A stretch of 64,000 nucleotides of DNA from Corella eumyota (Eukaryota; Chordata; Ascidiacea; Phlebobranchia; Corellidae): the NCBI GenBank assembly GCA_963082875.1, contig OY720098.1:21328001-21392000 (forward strand), in the 5' to 3' direction. A program made the position numbers and the translations under genes. This document shows, piece after piece, positions 13,001 through 25,305 of this stretch. The notes below the pieces were generated by a model that did no database searches, was not told the DNA's origin, and saw only the letters and a list, made by a program, of their open reading frames with translations. Positions within the stretch are counted from its first letter, which is position 1; every line of letters begins with the position of its first letter.

Positions 13001-16000
13001 TGGCACCAGGCTCCATATCCCTCACTTCTTCCAAGTCTAGTTAGAATTAAAAATAAAATTAATTTAAAAAATTTAAATTTAAAATAAAAAAACTACATAA
13101 TTGAGACAACATCTTATCTTTTAATTATTTTAATAAAATTTAAAATATTTTTTTACTTAAAATCAAATAAAAATCAAAGATTACAGCCAAATATACAATT
13201 GCACCATTAAAAATTATTAAAAAATCTTATTTATAAAATCATGTTTAAGCAATCGAAACTAAATTCTAACCACTAACAAAACTTTCACACACTACATAAC
13301 TCCTAACTATGATGTCATAATAATAAAATTGTTTCGTTCTAAGAAACCTTTACTTTGACATATTTAAATTAATTAAAAAATAATAAATTTAATCCATTTA
13401 CTGAACTTAATAAACCAAAAATTTAATCAGTAATTAAATAACAAACTAACAAAAAAAAAAAATTTATAAAAAAGTCGTTAAAAAAGTTTTGTTCAAAAAG
13501 TTATGTTGTTGTTAATTCTGTGTTAGCAGGTGATTGTGATGTAATAAGAAACATAATGACATCACAACCACCTGGGATTTGGCGCACTTGAAAGATAATT
13601 TGAAATTCTCGAGAGAAATTTAAATTCTAATTTTTATGGAAACCAAACCACAATAATAACTATGATGTCATAAGGTCATGGGGGTGTGTAATAATTAAAA
13701 TAACATCAATAATACCAATCAATTTTTTACATCTAAGTTTAATAGGTTTTAAGTATTTTTAATGAATATTTTTAACCAATAAATGTGACAATAGATAATT
13801 GAAAACATCAAAAAAGTAATACTTTAAAATTTAAGAGATTTTATCTAGTTAAATTAGTCAAATCAATCTAATTTAAACCTTTTTAATATTACAAAACTTG
13901 CTTAAAATTTACACTTGCCCTTTCATAATTTAAATGAAGTCTGTAATTTTATATAAGAAATACATTACATAAATACACATCAACAAACGTCTAATAAAAA
14001 CTATTCCCATTGTAAGATATATCTAAATAAAATTTAACAAAACCAGTTTTAGAAACAATTTAAAATATTTATAAACTTAAAATTCCATTTCTCCATTTTG
14101 AAAACTATTCAACAAACAAAAAAGTCTTAAAACTTGTCAAAATTACCAAAAATATTGTTACAGAAAGTTATCAAAAATAGCGAGAATTGTTGTTAATGTT
14201 ACCTGGCATATTCAGGCCCAGTTCCATCAGCATGTTTAGAGGTTGCTGTCAAGAAACTATCCGGAATCCTCTTGTCTTCCATTCCAAGTGGTTGCCAACA
14301 AACTAAAATATAACAAACATTATTGTGATGTCATTGTTAAAATAAGGTGAATGAAAAATTTGTTATGTCATGTGAGAAATATTTACAATTCCTTTTTTAA
14401 TTAAATTTATTAATAGATAACACTTTATTATATTATTGTTAATAAGATTTAAATAACTTTATAGGATTGAATTAATTTATTTTTATTGATGTTACATAAT
14501 ATATATTGCTTAATAGTAAGCCTAAGAGTTAACTTAAAAAAGTTGAATAGGTTTCAACATTAAGAATTACAACTTTGTGAATCATAAAATAATTTTCAAC
14601 TAGGCTAAAAAGAATTTTAAAGAAAAATGGATCATGTATGTTGTCTGGCTCTAAACAAAACAACGTTCCATATACTATAGGAGAGAATTAAAGAGAACCA
14701 TATACCATAAAAAAGAATTTAGGAGGACCATAGTATCTAGAACCGGACAACATACATGACCCAGAAAAAACTACACATTTATTATTTAAACCATAATAAT
14801 AAAAACATGAAAATTTGAAGAAAATTAACTTGCAATTTTAATATCAAGTTACCCAAACTGCAACATTATAACATGTATCATTACAACATAAAAATCAAAC
14901 AAACATATATCCTTGTTAACCTACATATGTAGCATCATAAAATGATTTTATTTGTTTGAAATTAAGGCATTTTATTAGATTTATCAGTTAAATGTGTCAA
15001 TTGGTTTGTTAAAAACCTTTTAGTTCCATCAAATACTGAAGTACTGAGATAATGTTTGTACTGAAATGCCAATATTTGATTTATTAGTTTTATGTTTATT
15101 GTGTTTAAAAGATAAAAGAACAATTTGATAAATTTGCCAAATTGATTTAAAACACTTAATTTTTGACCTAATAAAACAAAAATTAAATTATTTTCAGGAC
15201 AGCAAATCGATATCAGATGACGTCACTTATAGTTTGCAGATTATTCGAGTTAGTATACTTTTAATTACCCTAGGGGGAGAATCGTAAATATTAATGAAAC
15301 TCTCAGGTTAATAATTAACCCTCGTAAATCCCGGTGTTTGAGGCGTTGGCGCGATTTTACGACATAATTTATATTTATGACGTAATAAACGACTTTGAAA
15401 AACTAATATTTGAAGTCGCGTGTCGAAGACAAAGTCATGCTTATTATGACGTCATCATCAATCACAATGATTATCGTGCAATTGTCGCAACAAACACAAT
15501 ATTTACGTGACGTAATATTCGCGGGATTGTTACAAAACAATAAAATTTTTGTGCGAGCCGAAAAAAACAACAATTCGGGATTAATCCGTGTCGCCTTTAT
15601 TGTGCTCTACTATTACGTCACAAACACTTAATAACGACACACTTTTGAATTGATGGATTGTTATTACGAAAAAAATAAAATTTGAATTTTAAAAATTCGA
15701 TAATTTCCAAGACAATCTAAGCTCAGTAAAGCGTAAATATTGAAAAGCTCACGCTGGCTGAAAAATTCCAATCTTTATTACGTCACAATCGATACTTATC
15801 ACGTGACACTAAGGCGGTTCAAGTAACTTACTTCAGTCGCTTATAAACCGATGCTTGTGACGTCACATTCCATTTAACAATAAGAATTATTAGGTTTGAA
15901 ACGATAAGCGCGAGATTTAATTGTTTTTTAAGTTGTTTTAATCCTCAACAAAAAGTAAGTTTTAGTTTAATTAATTTTGTTATAAATATTTTAAATAAAA

Positions 16001-16398
16001 CTTTTTTCATATTTTATCCGATTTTATTTAATCATCTTAAACGAAAGTTGAAAGTTTGTTTACTTTGACCTAGAACTTTTCAGGTCAAATCTCTGTACTT
16101 TGTGACGTCATAAACCTACTTAGATAACGCGGATTTATATTTATGGTGGCGGAGGGATACGTTTAATTTTAACAAACATGACTTTTGACTGAACTTTCGC
16201 GGATGAACATTATTTAAGCGCGGAAAAATACAAAAAATATTAAACTAACTGAATTTAGCGGAAGAATATATACGAAAACAAAAGTAATTAAAACACTTGA
16301 CACTTACCGATATCCCGTTGAGCGTTTCCTATTGATGACGTCACAATAAAAACAATAAGAAAACAATTCCATCGCGATTGTTCACCTTCGATGTTCAT
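7016..16398 (-). CDS. DDR: Discoidin-domain receptor tyrosine kinase
   Basis: Single-pass receptor kinase; vertebrate DDR1/2 bind collagen. Nineteen exons, 936 residues, all phases consistent: 16308-16398, 14203-14302, 12908-13036, 12418-12520, 12047-12197, 11628-11803, 11132-11289, 10739-10959, 10012-10199, 9779-9916, 9562-9673, 9382-9485, 9013-9130, 8788-8941, 8581-8661, 8237-8437, 7656-7890, 7400-7549, 7016-7216. The first exon encodes a signal peptide starting [10 protein letters not shown]. Then come a discoidin domain (PLGM...IPD, LELYGC), the discoidin-like domain ([14 protein letters not shown]), a membrane segment ([20 protein letters not shown]), a proline-rich juxtamembrane stretch with PPPPY, and a kinase with [24 protein letters not shown] and activation-loop [15 protein letters not shown]. 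The equivalents of collagen-binding residues W52 and D69 of DDR2 are His and Tyr. I cannot assign it to DDR1 or DDR2. Confidence 0.95.
11350..11455 (+). repeat. Fragment of second tRNA-like SINE family
   Basis: Carries the B-box-like core gagttcgagccgc followed by the tail seen in the 27.8-28.9 kb array (ttattcgccct, then ggatagcttaaaca). It lies in an intron of the receptor kinase gene. Confidence 0.6.
11875..11990 (-). repeat. Unclassified dispersed repeat, copy 1
   Basis: Shares the core aatatttgc(g/t)cccg...attttacc...caccacaaa with sequences near 26720, 37040-37250, 42318 and 55740. No coding capacity or terminal repeats recognised. Confidence 0.5.
14629..14762. mobile_element. Small MITE-like element with terminal inverted repeats
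   Basis: About 134 bases. The left end ggatcatgtatgttgtctgg is the inverted complement, with few mismatches, of the right end ccggacaacatacatgaccc. A-rich flanks on both sides (agaaaaa) could be a target duplication. It has no coding capacity and lies in a receptor kinase intron. Family not recognised. Confidence 0.6.
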
Positions 16399-19300
16399 GA
16401 CGTCACAATGTAGTGTTGTGACGTAACTTCTTTTGTAATGTTTTTAATTACAAGTCACGTGACATAACGTCTAATTTCAATATTTCAAAATTCCTAACTT
16501 CTAAAAAATTAAATTTTAATTTATTTAAAGTTTTGAATATACAAAATAAACATCACGTTATTTTAAAATGTTAAAATTGATTCGAGATTACGAATCGATC
16601 AAATATTTACTTTGTGTTTTTTCTCTTTAATACCGTTATGTTAAAACTAGATTCTAAATTTAAAACATTTCTTTTTCAAACGAAAAATAATATAAACATA
16701 AATGTTGTATTTCTATATTTTTCTGAATGCTTTCAGAACAATATTTTAAACTAATTGTATATCATTAAGTGAAGCTAAACATCGGCTAAAACAGAACCAA
16801 AAACCAACCTATTTTTACTTTTATTTGGCAACTTAAACGCTTGAAAAAACAAGAGAATAGTTGTCTTAAATTATATGTTACATCACTTCATTTTGTGTTT
16901 CTAGGAAACTGGTTCTAATGGGGCTGTTTTAGGGGACTTTTGAGTTAAAAATAAGATTTTTCTTTTTTTTAAACTAACATATCGCTAAAGGTCTGGTTAT
17001 TATCAAAACTAAACATAAGATCCTGTTTTACATCAATTAAAATCATTGCAACTAACCCGTTGTGTAAATTTACATGTTTTGTTTTAAACTAGTTTTAAAT
17101 ATTTACTAATAAAGCTTAGAGAAGAAAAATTACAAACACCCTAATAACAAACTTCAAAAGTGCGTGAAAAGTAAAAACTAAGTAGTAGTAATCCCATATT
17201 AGCTGATTAGTGATTAGTAACACTTTAATGCATCTTAACATAATGAAAATAATAATTAATATGCTTTAAAAACTGGTGATAAAATTTCAAAATTATCGTC
17301 AACTTCTTTTTAAATTGTTTTATTAAACTAACAGACAAATATTGTGACGTCAAATAATACATCTATTGTTACATCATACATACATTCTAGTATTAAGTTT
17401 TAATGTTTGTCAAACTCAAACATTTTATATTTTAGCCAAGTTAGCGAATGTCTGAATGTAGAAAACCGCAAATATGTTTAACTTTGAGCTAGTTTAAGGT
17501 GAAAAAAAGTAAGAAAATGTCGTCTTATGTTGCCGATATTAAGACCTTAAAATATACGTGCAGCTTACGCTTACAACAGCGCTATAATCCTACCCAAAAT
17601 GCGAAAATATTTGCAATTTAGTGAGGCTACATTTTTGAGCAGCTTTATTCAAGTAAAATTTATTTACTTAAGGTGGAATAAACCTATTTAAACACAAGAA
17701 CTTAAATGTTTGAGTTTTCGTTTGCTTATTTCTGTTATTACCTGTACTATAAGACTGTACAAACTGGATAGGATCCATTTGCCAACTTATAATTTTTGCA
17801 GTCTAACTAGTGACATATTTAAAACTAATTAAATTTCTTTAAGTTTAAATATTATTCACCACAAACACTTAAAAATAAAGCACGCAACTGCCTTAATGAT
17901 ATCAAACCAGCCCGCGTATCAGCTTAAAAATTGTTGAAATAAAATTGTTAACTTCGCTGCTTTATAGAACTCGATCTTAACTAAACTGTAACTAGCAGAG
18001 CTTCGCGCAACTAAACCACCACAGTTATGTGCCCAACACACCAGAGTGTGCGCCCTCGCTTTTAACTTAAAGAAACAAAGACCTCACGGAGGGCGAGAGA
18101 GAAAGGTTTGTGACGTCACAATTCCGCCTCCGCGATTTTTTCGTCGGCAAATAATTATTAAAAATAGAACGCCGATAAGAATTCCGATTTTTAAGAAACG
18201 CCAAAAAACAAAACATTTTGAATTTTTCTATATTGTTTATCAATTAATATTATAATATTTTCAAGTATATAAAAGAATTTTTTTGCAACAAAACTAGCTA
18301 ACATCTAACCATGAGTTTTATTGTTAAAAATAAAATATTTTTGTTGTCATCTTTTTTAATAAAATTGGAAAATTTTCGATATTAAATTTATAACGGAGAA
18401 CAGCGGGGGACAAAACGTTTCCGTATTGTGACGTCATATTGCATTATTACATCACACATTGTTTGTGGAAAGCTCTTTTACGCCCGAAGCAAAAGACGAT
18501 CAAAGTGCGCGTGGCGAAAATTTTCAACAATTCGAAATTATTTTCTATTTACAATCAAAAATTTAATTCTAATTTACCAAACATTGTATAGAAAATTAAT
18601 TATTAAAAAATTAACATTTAAACTAATCATAATTTTCTCTTAAAAAATTTCCCACGATTTTACTTTCATTCTGACGTCATTGCAAAAACAGTTGCTAAGG
18701 TAACAAGACAGTCACGTGACTTCCAAGGTTTCTAAAGTGCAATAAATTAATTAAATTTTTTACGAGTTCCAAATTAACCTTTATTAAAATTCAATGACGT
18801 AATAATCAATCGAACACAAAAGATAATGACGTCAATAAAGTGGTTTACAACCTGGGCGTACGTTATGACATAATAAAGGTGCGAGCCAAGGTTTGGCAAC
18901 CAAGAATAATGACGTCATTAATTCTTTTTTGTAAATCTCTGGGTTGATACGATGACGTCATTTTAATGTTTCCGTTTAATTTGTTTTAAGTTTTAGAAAG
19001 TTTTTTTCTTGTGTTAATCTAAGATTAATCCTTTTGATGTTTGTGACGTCACAAATCCAACTTTGTTTCCGAGATAATCGCTTTAAAATTTCAATGTTCG
19101 GAACAAATTTTTGTTTATTTATTTTAATTTTTACACCTACCAGAAAAAGTTGATTAGTTTAAAAAATTAAAATTTTCTTTTCTTTAACTAATGAACAAAA
19201 TTAAAACATATTCTAGTTAAGGTAATGTTCACGAGAACTATTTTTTTTTAATTAATCAAAATAAAAAGAAAAATTAACTTTGAAGTTTTAGGTAATCTGT

Positions 19301-20547
19301 AAAAATTAACTTCAAAAACTATTTATTTTCTTAACTTAAATAAACAAACAGCAGTAAAGTCGTGTTTAAATGCACCATGAAAAATTGAGATTACTTCTTG
19401 CACCATTTCTCATAAACAATTCATGCAAACGTGTGTCTGTTTGTGACGTCATAATATAATTACACGTCATTGCCCTAAAAGCAATTGTCTTAAAAAAATC
19501 AAATCTTTAAAAATTAATTTTTTTTAAATAAATAAAAAATATCGTGACGTCACGAAACACTTTCGCCAAATACTGTTTGTTACAGGTGCTTTAATTGTGA
19601 CGTCATATTAAACGACAAGTGGCAAAAGTTACTTCCATGTAAACAAAACAAACAAAAGAGTGTCACGTGGTTGTGAAACGTCACACTTAGCTGTGACGTC
19701 ACAGTTGGAGGTTCTACTTCAAATAATTTTTATTTGTTTAAAGAATTAACTTTATCCTTAATATTTTCGGGTGGAAAAAATCCGAAGGAATTTTATTTAA
19801 TCTCCTGCTTAACAATAAATGTTTATGACGTCACGGGTTGGATAATTCTAAATTAAACATCGCTGGATTGATCGACCTACTAACAATATTAAAACTCGAA
19901 TTTAATATCGGGTTTCATTCCCGAAAGCTTTGATTTAATTCGGGGTCGATACGGATAATGACGTCATTGTCTGTCTAACAATGCCAAGACAATGTGTATC
20001 ATGTAAACAATTCTATTGTGACAGCACGCATTGTTTTCGTAATAATCCGTAACATCCATATTTGTTTTAAAACAGCTGAAATGTTATTTTTAATATTTGT
20101 CCTTGGTTGGAAAGTTATTAAAAAGACCTTAAACAATTAAAATAAAAAATTAGGTTTTATCATATAAAAAAAACACATTGAACAGTGGGATAAATAAAAG
20201 AATTATGTATTACATGCGCATGAGAACTTGTGCACATATATAGAGATTTTTGAATAAAATCTTTGTTAATATTACCCACGTAATCTAAGCAGTGGGATTG
20301 TTACTTATACATAGAAACAATGCACGTTATAACATGAAAAAGTTAAAACTTCACAATACACGAAACGAAACATAGTACAAATATAATAAAAATTCAAAAC
20401 TAGTAAAATATAAATTGCATATTTTGTAAATCGTGGATTAAGTATTACTGAAGGGTAAAAAAATAGCTTACAATAATGCAAAATGCATTTAGTTTATTTA
20501 ATCGTAAAAAAGGTCATCATGAACACTTAAGTCAGCACATAAAAGTT
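16399..20547. other. Intergenic region upstream of the receptor kinase
   Basis: About 4.1 kb with no convincing coding exon; open frames near 18046 and 18428 lack codon bias, domains and splice context. The stretch holds many exact TGACGTCA octamers (for example near 17342, 18112, 18428, 18660, 18830, 18910, 19040, 19440, 19550, 19830 and 19960) between AT-rich segments. It must contain the 5' UTR and promoter of the receptor gene, but I cannot place a TATA box or start site. Confidence 0.5.
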
Positions 20548-23500
20548 TTACGATTTTTTGATATTGGCAACCACCATTGTTGCCTTCCATATTTTCCTTT
20601 CTGTTTCAGCAATTATTGTCCACTTGTTGTTCAAGGAATCAAATACTTCAATGGAATTAACAAAACCACTTAAACGACAAAAAAGGGTTTAAAAGTTAAA
20701 ATTTTTAACAAACAAAACAATTTAGTTTAACTTACCTATTCCACCCGCCTACAACATAAATCTTGCCATCTACAACTGAGGCACAGTGACCAAATCGAGC
20801 CTTGTTCATTGGTGCAACTTCTGACCATGTATCAGTAATAATGTTGTATTTGATCACTGATGAAACTGCACTAAAGCAAGTATTGTAAATTCCACCTAAA
20901 ATAAATTAAGTAGTAAATGTTAATCAAACTACAGTGCCAGTTACCAAAAACACAGATTTTTCTGACCTATACTTGGTATAATGCAAATATTTCCGAAAGC
21001 GAATAAATAAAACAAAGAATTGTTATGGAGATTAAATTTTAACTTTATACAAAAAAACAACAATAACAATAATACATACCAGTAACAAATATGTGATCAT
21101 CCAAAACTACAGCAGAATGGCTATTTATACAAAATTTTAATGGAGAAATAAGAGACCACTTTTGATTGTCGAAATCAAAACATTCTGATGAACTTAATTC
21201 TTCTTCTATTTCATTCCAACCTCCAATGGCAAATAATTTACCTTAATGTAATAAAAGGTATTTTAAATATGTTTAAAGTATTTGATGAAAACCAACAACC
21301 ATACTAATTTTTTGACATTAAAACTTTTAATCTGTTTATCTCTTGCAGCAAGTAATACATGTTCACAACGTGGAACAATCATGTCAGGAATATTTCCTCT
21401 TTTATTTGTCCTCACATCAAAGAATTCCCCACTTGACAAAATCTTATTATTTTGATCTTGGCCACCAGTTGTGTAAATCCAATCTGTGTTTGACAAATTA
21501 AGTTTTAAAGTTTGTTTTAACACCAATAAAATTAGTTTAGATAATAAAATAATTATACTATATTTTTTTTACTTTATATACTTAGAAGCCTACACAGCAA
21601 ACTAAGCAAATATATATTTTATTAAGTTGACAAACCAACCATTTAAAGTAGCTGATGATGCCAACCACCGAGCTTGTTTCATTGGAGGTTCAACTTTCCA
21701 TTGTGGACCTACTTCATCTAACTTTAAACTCTCAACAGAGGATTTACCATTCCCTCCCATGATGAAAACTTGTTTGTTGACAACAGCAGATGAAGCTCCC
21801 CACCTTTCTTCATTAAGATTCTACAAATACTAATTTCTTAAGAAATCATAAAATGTAATAAATATTAGAATATTAATTTCAGTAAATACATAGTTATATT
21901 GAAGTTTTTACGTTTTTATTAAGAATTGGCTTTTTTAAAAACTTCGTTTTATTTTTAAAAACATGGTTACTAAAAATACATAAGCTACTTACAGATAAAG
22001 AAAACTTACTGGCATTTGAGACCAAAGTTTCAAAACAGGTTTAAACAAAACAACATTTTTTTCAGAATCTCTTCCTGCCATAACAATTAAAGTGGGAACT
22101 GAACACAAGTTAGAAAATTTTAAGTTAAATTTGACTTACTAAACACTTAAACCTCTAATACATATTAGTTTTATTAAAATTTTTTTTAAATATTTCATTT
22201 TTTTACCTTTCTGTTGTTGTAAGCTTGCTACTTGTTTTTCAAGGTCCTTGCATAAAAAATGTTTTAATTTTAAAAAGAATTATTTATAATATATTGAAAA
22301 TAAATATCAACTAATATCTTAATTTTTTTTTGCAAACAATTTATTTGGATCTAAAAAATATATAAAAAAGTTTAACAGCACAAAGTAATATTTTGGAATA
22401 AAAATGTTAAAAATTATATTTATCCTAACGTTATTTACTTGCTTCTGCCAAGAAGCATTATGTAAATTTAGTTAATTAATAACAATTGTTTTGTTTCAAT
22501 AAAAAGGTTAAAGAAAAGTGTTTTTACCTCCATGCTTGTTTGAAGCTCAATGCTTGACTGAGTTAATGGAACTAAATATAAATAAAAACAATAATTTTAT
22601 TGCATTAAATATTAGTTTAATAATAACCACATTAACAAAAGTTTATTTTTTTTAGTTACAATACTTCGTTTACCTTCCTGCTGTTGTAAGCTTGCTACTT
22701 GCTGTTCAAGGTCCTAATATAAAAATAATTTATTTATAAAAATAATTATTAACAATATAATAAAATATATACACGCAAACAATATGAAATTCAGTGGGGT
22801 CTAAAACATATAACAATTTTTTTTTTTAATTTTATGTAATCAAAAAACAATTTCTTAGTATTAATTAATATATTATGTTTTTTTTATAATAACACAAAAT
22901 GTGTATAAGTTATATTATAAATATTGCTTTTACAATTAATAACTTCATGAATTAAAGTACTGTAATACCAATTTTCTGCACTTGCTTCTGAAAAAATATA
23001 AAAAATATAATAGTGAGTAAAATAAAAGTTTTAAGAGCAAATTTATTAAAATTATGTTTTTATTTACCTTACTGCAGATGTGGTGTCCAATATTCTGCTG
23101 GGAAGTTTGTTCTAAAAAATTATGCTTTTTAAAAACTACATAAAGCACACAAAACTTTAGTAAATGTTATTCATTAAATTAATTAACAAATTTTAAAGTT
23201 AAGAGCGCTAGAAATTAACTTAAAGAAGAAACCAAATTAAAATAGTTTTACCGGCAGCATTTCCATATCTGTCTCCAAGATGTTGTATATTTGCACCAGT
23301 AATGTTGTGTTGATGCTGGACCTCAGTCTTATCTTGGTGTTGTATTTCGGTCAGCTGTTCAAAATTAGTTTGCTCCTGTACATTGGTCTGCCTCGCTACC
23401 ATTTGTGCCACATTCTGAGTTTGTTGAACATTGTGGGTTTGTTGAATTTGACGATTGTCATTAACTTGTAAAAAGTTGAATGAAACATCTAAAAAACAAA

Positions 23501-24208
23501 TTTTAATCATTATAAATCATTCCACTTTTAAAAACTGGTCTGAGACCAACTTAACAGCATAATTAGAGTTTAACATATTATTTTTCAAAAGCATATTTTT
23601 GTTTCTAAATACCACTTACTTTTAAGTTAAAGTTTTTATAAATTTAAAAAAGTTACTTTGAGCACAAGTTACAAGTTCCCTTATTCCAGCGAACTCCGGA
23701 GAATTTATATCAGGCATCAAACCCTAAATAAAAATTATTTACAAATAAAATTTTCCTATTAAAATTACAAATGGTCTTGTCAGTTCACCAGTCTGGAAAG
23801 AAGGGCAGTTTTCGACGAGATCTCGTGCGTGCAAGCGTAAAAAAATGAGTGACCGATGGGATTACTTTAAACTGTCATACATTTCTGACATTTAGACATT
23901 GGTCATGGTCATAAATTTTACTAAAAAAAAATATTTTTAACTACCACGTTATCATATTTTTTTTTACTGGGTTTGGTGACCATGCCATAACTGCATAATG
24001 TCAGAATGTATTATAAAATCTTTGTATAAACATTATTACTTTTGGCATGTTTAAAATCATTAAATTGATTTTGTCATTTTTTCCCGTCGCATTGTTGTAA
24101 TATTAATTGTATATCGTATTTATTATTTACTTTTATCAATGCGCAAAAACCAAAATAAAAATTTTTTTTTATGTTATTTACCAAACTTCTTTCACTTCGA
24201 TTATCCAT
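20548..24208 (-). CDS. Kelch-repeat protein A with Q/H-rich N-terminus
   Basis: Thirteen exons in consistent phase, 456 residues: 24182-24208, 23657-23723, 23252-23488, 23068-23111, 22674-22713, 22528-22571, 22207-22246, 22010-22098, 21640-21820, 21325-21483, 21080-21241, 20736-20895, 20548-20668. The start is MDNRSERSL. Residues about 35-110 are rich in Gln, Asn and His with recurrent NVQ/EVQ steps ending in ITGANIQHLGDRYGN. Two near-identical coiled-coil exons (DLE(Q/K)QVASLQQQ) follow, then five or six kelch blades (IMGG, TTGG, IGGW, VVGGW). No BTB domain is visible, so this is not a standard KLHL adaptor; the function is unknown. The donor at 21325 (gttttaat) is weak, but it is the only one found that keeps the frame. 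A close paralogue lies at 46.5-55.3 kb. Confidence 0.85.
23789..23850 (+). mobile_element. Truncated relative of the 63.4-kb MITE
   Basis: Begins ccagtctggaaag and runs almost identically with the first 60 bases of the element at 63357, then diverges. No matching right end was found nearby. It lies in the first intron of kelch gene A. Confidence 0.6.
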
Positions 24209-24605
24209 TGGCTGATTGGCAATTGAACAGTTGGAATCGATTTGATCGTTAATTTTAACTTATTGACAAATCGCAAATTTTTGTATAGTTTATTTTTAAT
24301 TTATATTTCGATAAATGTTTTAATTTTGCCAATAAAATAGACAAAAAAATACCAATTCACGATAATAACATCCCTGATCCCGCCAAGATTTAACTTATTA
24401 ATTTTCTCTTGGTTGTAAAATTACTCAACCAGAAATTTATTTTACAATCTTATGTTGATTTATCCTCTATTTTATTATCTGTTTTTTTTTTAATAGATTC
24501 TATTATAATTTTTCATATTTTTACATTAGTTTTAAATTAGTAAAGCAATTTAAAAAAATCTATACATTTTAATAAAATTAAAGTTTTAAATATTAAAACA
24601 GAGTA

Positions 24606-24893
24606 CGGGCAGCGTGGTGTAGTGGTAAGAACTTTTGCTACACCACACATGAGGTCGTGGGTTCAATCCCCACTGATCTCATGCTGTAGGGCCCTCAAGT
24701 AAGGCGCTATAAACGGTATAAACTCTTGCTGAGCCAGCACCTAATCAGCAGCTTAATTACCGGACAATTATAATCTATAATATCCCAAACTGCTAAAGTC
24801 AACTCGAGACTGGGTCGGACTAACTTATGTTACTCTATGTTTAAGTCGCGCATTCGACTTTCCCACATCGAGGATAAAGATATATACAAAAAA
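24606..24893 (+). mobile_element. tRNA-derived SINE, near full length
   Basis: The head gcgtggtgtagtggtaagaa resembles a tRNA A box and gggttcaatcccc a B box. A shared body (ctgagccagcac, caattataatc, aactcgagactgggtcgg) and an A-rich end near gatatatac follow. At least six relatives occur in this window. It resembles the Ciona Cics-1 type SINE from memory; no search was made. Confidence 0.85.
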
Positions 24894-25149
24894 AAGAGTT
24901 AACTATTTATTGAATTTAATAAAGCTATTGTCAACCGTCGGTGGGCGGCAAAGAGCAGGGTCAAGGGTTACTATGTCAAGCAACGCTAACCTTTATTTTG
25001 TTCTTTTTGGCAAATAAGTCACAAATTAATTTAATTTCACGAACTTACGTAAAAATTAAGCATTTTTTGTACTTAAAAATGTATTTAGCGTATGCATAAG
25101 TTTCTTACATGTTTTAATCTTTTGTATTTATGTATTTATGTGTAAATGA

Positions 25150-25305
25150 ATGTTGTAGTGGTCAAAACACTTGGCGTCACGACATAAGGTCCTGGGTTCG
25201 ATCCCCAATGCTCTCATGCTGCAAAATCAACACGAGACTGGGTCGGGGTATCTTATATTATGTTTGGGTCGTGAACTCGACCTTCCTTCATTAAAAATAA
25301 ATAAA
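25150..25305 (+). mobile_element. SINE copy with internal deletion
   Basis: Same family as 24606: the head tgtagtggtcaaaacactt and B box gggttcgatcccc join directly to the gagactgggtcgg tail. The middle section found in other copies is missing. Confidence 0.75.

Noticed and set aside
18046-18643. Open frames upstream of the receptor gene
   Set aside because: Composition follows local AT content, with no domain, splice pattern or codon bias.
22969-22987. 19-base candidate exon in kelch A
   Set aside because: It has splice-like flanks but breaks the phase; the flanking exons join correctly without it.
24606-24690. Functional tRNA gene
   Set aside because: A- and B-box-like words occur, but they recur with the same long non-tRNA body in many copies, so this is a SINE head.
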